From assembly GCA_029817715.1 (NCBI GenBank), contig JARUPY010000154.1:3313501-3377500 (forward strand): a stretch of DNA of 64,000 nt, in the 5' to 3' direction. The translations under genes were made by a program, and so were the position numbers. The notes beneath the pieces were generated by a model. The model saw only the letters and a list, made by a program, of their open reading frames with translations. It had not been told where the DNA came from and did no database searches. Positions 60,873 to 64,000 of this stretch are shown piece by piece; position 1 is the first letter of the stretch, and each line of letters opens with the position of its first letter. The DNA comes from Melastoma dodecandrum. Lineage: Eukaryota; Streptophyta; Magnoliopsida; Myrtales; Melastomataceae.

Positions 60873-62090
60873 TTTCATTCTCTCTCACCTCATGTAAATG
60901 TCGAAGCCAATCTCCTCCACAAAGTAATGCTTCTACCGCGTTTGGAGAAAGGGATGAACAATAAGCATCAATTACCCTCGTTCCAGAACTGAATGTAGTT
61001 TCAGAAGCCACTCAGCTTACTGGGATGACTAAAATATCAGCTGCCATTCTTGACAAAATTGAGTAATGTACTCGATTCATCTTCCACCAATCCAAACAAT
61101 AAAAGTCTTTGACAATTTCACTCTTTTTGAGACTTTTTTTCCAAATATTCAGCTAATTTTGATTTTCTACGTCCCGAAGGCTCAAGTTTTTCACAATATG
61201 ATTCAAAATAATCCCAATTTTGGTAATACTTGCTTGCATGCCAACACTGCTAGAAGAACCCAAACTCTCAGAATTCGAATAGTCAGAAGATACCTTCGAA
61301 TGCTCTGTAACATATTCTTCATAAAGGCTTTTAATTGTTTTTTCAACCAATTCTTTATTCTTTGAAACATCCCTGTCAGATTAAAATTTTGGAAAACAGA
61401 AATCAACTACCGTCATTTTTTGGCTTGGGTCAAGCACCGCAGCAACAACCATCAATAAATTGCATTCGCCCCAATATTTGTCAAACTTGAGCTTCATCTT
61501 ACATGCTAATGCCTTAATAAATTTATCTGAATGTTCAGTAGCAATATCTAAGGCTGATTTTACCTTCTGAACTTCTTGAAGATGTAGATTCGAAGTAGCA
61601 TACTCATTGCCTGAAATAATATGTGTAGCTGTCCAAAATGACTCCAACAACGAACAGATCTTGTGAGCTTATCCCAATCTTCATCCAAAGGGCAATAATC
61701 AAATAGCGAGTCGCGTTGATAGAGCATTCTAAAAGCATCCTTGAACTTTAAAGTACAACTAAGAATCTCGAAAGTTGAGTTCCATCGAGTTTTGCAATCA
61801 CGAACCAATCTCCTTTCTTTTAATTGTAGTTTTTGTACACACTCAACACATTTTGTCAGCCTATCATCAGAACGATTCATGTATTCCACACATTGCCTCA
61901 CTACTTGGATGATGTCTTTAATTCCATCCGATCCATCCTAAACACAAATATTTAGAACATATGCACAATATCGAACATGAAATAACTTTCCTCCACCCAA
62001 TAACTTCCTTGAGACTTGAATCATCTCATTCAAATACTTGATAGCAACATCATTACTAGATGCATTATCAATAGTAGCAACGAAAAAAGG
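60873..62090 (-). mobile_element. Degenerate hAT-family transposase
   Basis: Minus-strand fragments in the order of an Ac/RICESLEEPER-type transposase. Around 62090-61920: NASSNDVAIKYLNEMI and the RYCAYVLNIC motif. 61901-61660: DIIQVVRQCVEYM, RRLVRDCKTRWNSTFEIL and the following FKDAFRMLYQRD. 61650-61380: FWTATHIISGNEYATSNLHL, KMKLKFDKYWGECNLLMVVA and AVLDPSQKM. 61011-60873: the C-terminal dimerisation motif SETTFSSGTRVIDAYCSSLS with GGDWLRHL. Frames shift between blocks, and a TGA interrupts just before the dimerisation block (near 61015). No N-terminal BED zinc finger or terminal repeats were found. Dead copy. Confidence 0.8.
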
Positions 62091-63518
62091 ATTTCATACT
62101 TCATGTCAAGTGGAAAACTACTTCAGGTTGATCATCATAGTGCTCCAGCACTAACATAGAAACGGAAAGACAACCGTTTAAAGTGAATTTTGAAGGTGCC
62201 TAATCTATGTTGCCTTGGGCACCCAGTTGATTCAGAAACCAGAGAACTCAAAGGCATACCGGAAGTGTAGAGTCGGGCCGATTAATACTAGCCCCAAAAA
62301 GGTGAATAAGAAAGTTCTCTTCAGGTCCAAAGAAGGCGCTTGATCAATCACAACCCGAAACATTAGACATGTGACCTCAGTTATTTTGGAAACTCTTCCA
62401 CAACAGCATTAAAACGAATCTGCAAAGCAAGGAACAAAAGCTCAAGCTCACCTGACAAATTAAGTCCACTAGAAAATTAAAAAATGCAGATGTCTCGGCT
62501 TTGGTAAGCACCAGAAACTTCTCCGCGAAAAGAAACAGCAAGCACTTTCATTTCACCACAATAATAAGAAAACTAATAAGTAATCATGAAACGCTTCTGA
62601 ACAACACCACAAACACTCCATCGAAGGAAAGAAGAAAAAAAGACTACAAAACCTCAACAAAACCAAGCCGTGGCCTCATCAGCGGGAACAAACTTGAAAC
62701 CAAAAAGAAGAAGAAAAGAAGGGGAATGAAGAATCGACCGGTGATGGATAAGAATCAATCGGTGCACCAAAAACGCCATATACGGAGCCCGATATGTAAG
62801 CCCAATGTGATTATACTCTAAAATTAATTAATTATAAAAAAAATAGTCCATCAAACTATATATATTAAGTCGGACTCTTTTTTTTTTCGTGTGGGAATGT
62901 GTTTGTCCCTTTAATGGCAAGCCATCTCACAACATATGTATCTTGGTCAAGTGGGTTTCGAGTTTGTGTTTGATTGCTCAATTGTTCGACGTTAAGTGTC
63001 CGCCGAGAGATTTTTTATAATCGGACTTTTGATTCCGGATTATTTTGAAATCATGACACCAATAGGTTCAAACTTTCTCTGTTTTATGTCCAATTCTATA
63101 TCGGTCGCTTACAAATGACAAAAAAATGTGTCCTGGTAAACCTTTTGATATCGTTGTTATTTGTTAATCAAATTTCAACATCACCAGTCACTATCCCCGC
63201 CACCGCCAAAATGGACCATGGCGATGCTCTGACACGTCGCCGCGCGTAAAGATGAACGGTCGGGATTCATTACCCTAACTTCATGTCTGATTTGGATAAG
63301 TTCAAATGAGTCAAATAAGTTCTTTGGGGTTCATTCAGTCTCGCCGAAAACGTGCTGTCCTTGTCATATCAATCCTCCCCCCCTTCCCTCCTAAATTATG
63401 AAAACATCATTATATTTATTTCGAACTCGATAGGATGAAATTAAAAAAGTATCAAAATTCCTGAATACCCACCCCCTCACGATTAAGGAAGTTAATTTTG
63501 TGTTTTCCTTTTTACTCC
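62091..63518. other. Intergenic, 3' flank of the DUF506 gene
   Basis: 62100-62500 may hold further weak hAT-derived sequence. 62820-63490 is AT-rich with no coding evidence. Confidence 0.4.
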
Positions 63519-64000
63519 TCATCTCATGCGTACAAACTGGCCTCCGCTCACCCCTGCCGTCTCCTCAAATCCTCCGATCGACAGGCAACCGTACGCGGAG
63601 GAGGACACCGCCACCGTCGGAGCCCCCGGGAACGGGTTTGTCGTCCTCCTGTACGGGCCCAACCACTTGTTCTGCATGTACCTGTTCTTCCTCCAAGGCG
63701 GGACGGACAGGCCTCGGCTCTTCAGCGACCGCCTCCCCGCATCGCACATTGACCTCACGATCTTCTTCAGGTCGTCGCTGCAGCCCACAAAAACCCTAGG
63801 GACGAATGCCAGCAGCTCGGAATAGTGGTCCGTCGGACGAGCGATCTCGAACTCCCCTCGGAAGTCCAGGTCTACGAAGTACCGGAGCTGCCTGCCGTCG
63901 GGTCGAACGATGTCGACGAACTCGTAGTTGCCAGCCGTCAGCCCGCCAGAGGCGTCCCACTTGGTCTTGCACACCGCAGCATTGTAGCCCACGTCCCTGA
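63519..64000 (-). CDS. DUF506 / PDDEXK-like family protein (3' part)
   Basis: The minus-strand frame is open from the right edge to a TGA at 63521-63519. It shows the hallmark of the plant DUF506 family (PDDEXK-like nuclease fold, function unknown): GYNAAVCKTKWDASGGLTAG, then NYEFVDIV, LRYFVDLDFRGEFEIARPT, and the long C-terminal motif RRSLKSRGLSVPPWRKNRYM with QNKWLGPYRRT. The Asp/Glu residues around FVDLDFRGEFEI are those expected in the nuclease-like core. A short variable tail ends the protein. The N-terminal part lies beyond the window. High GC content, as usual for this family. Confidence 0.88.
   Translation of the reverse strand, partial: RDVGYNAAVCKTKWDASGGLTAGNYEFVDIVRPDGRQLRYFVDLDFRGEFEIARPTDHYSELLAFVPRVFVGCSDDLKKIVRSMCDAGRRSLKSRGLSVPPWRKNRYMQNKWLGPYRRTTNPFPGAPTVAVSSSAYGCLSIGGFEETAGVSGGQFVRMR

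Noticed and set aside
1..64000. CRISPR arrays, prophage, operon-like or biosynthetic gene clusters
   Set aside because: Genes are plant nuclear genes with introns, of unrelated functions and mixed orientation; no spaced short repeat array was seen.

Overview
The window is nuclear DNA of a flowering plant, almost certainly a eudicot. The genes are split by many short GT-AG introns, their proteins are plant families (photosystem I subunit, stomatal peptide, FRIGIDA-like, CRM domain, plant U-box), there is one nuclear tRNA gene, and there is a microRNA hairpin of the miR535 family, which to my knowledge is missing from Brassicaceae. I cannot name the species.

Layout. 1-8437 (-): 5' half of SPIKE1, a DOCK-type GEF, running off the left edge. 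8438-11787: intergenic, with a 290-bp inverted-repeat element. 11788-14814 (+): a multi-exon gene I do not recognise, with a repeat-like insertion in one intron. 15691-17643 (-): BIR1-like LRR receptor kinase, divergent from 19805-21922 (+): FRIGIDA-like 3. 22528-24063 (-): plastid rhodanese-like STR4A. 24409-26252 (-): broken TlyA-type rRNA methyltransferase. 26723-27484 (+): PsaL. 28002-30283 (+): 13-exon plastid alpha/beta hydrolase. About 31975-32095 (+): MIR535. 33087-34005 (-): decayed CRM-domain gene. 35442-36331 (-): LINE tail. 36359-37024: Mutator-like MITE relic. 37174-41354 (-): fimbrin. 42296-42368 (-): tRNA-Lys(UUU). 45311-45819 (-): dCTP pyrophosphatase. 46896-47268 (-): STOMAGEN/EPFL9-like peptide. 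47989-48693 (-): AIR12. 50337-51154 (+): CHIP remnant. 53208-55490 (-): PUB9. 58032-58618: MITE with 154-bp terminal inverted repeats. 60873-62090 (-): dead hAT transposase. 63519-64000 (-): 3' end of a DUF506 gene.

The genes are not one pathway. They share ancestry with several Arabidopsis blocks (from memory: At5g48380/48385/48460, At3g25400/25470/25480, At4g12800/12830/12970/13070, At3g07360/07370/07390), so this looks like an ancestral gene order that Arabidopsis has spread over duplicated segments. Several ancestral genes here are being lost (TlyA, CRM, CHIP). No unusual gene cluster or defence system was seen. The most interesting items are the MIR535 locus, the three decaying genes, two related foldback elements, an unusual STOMAGEN-like precursor and a high density of long G/C homopolymers.
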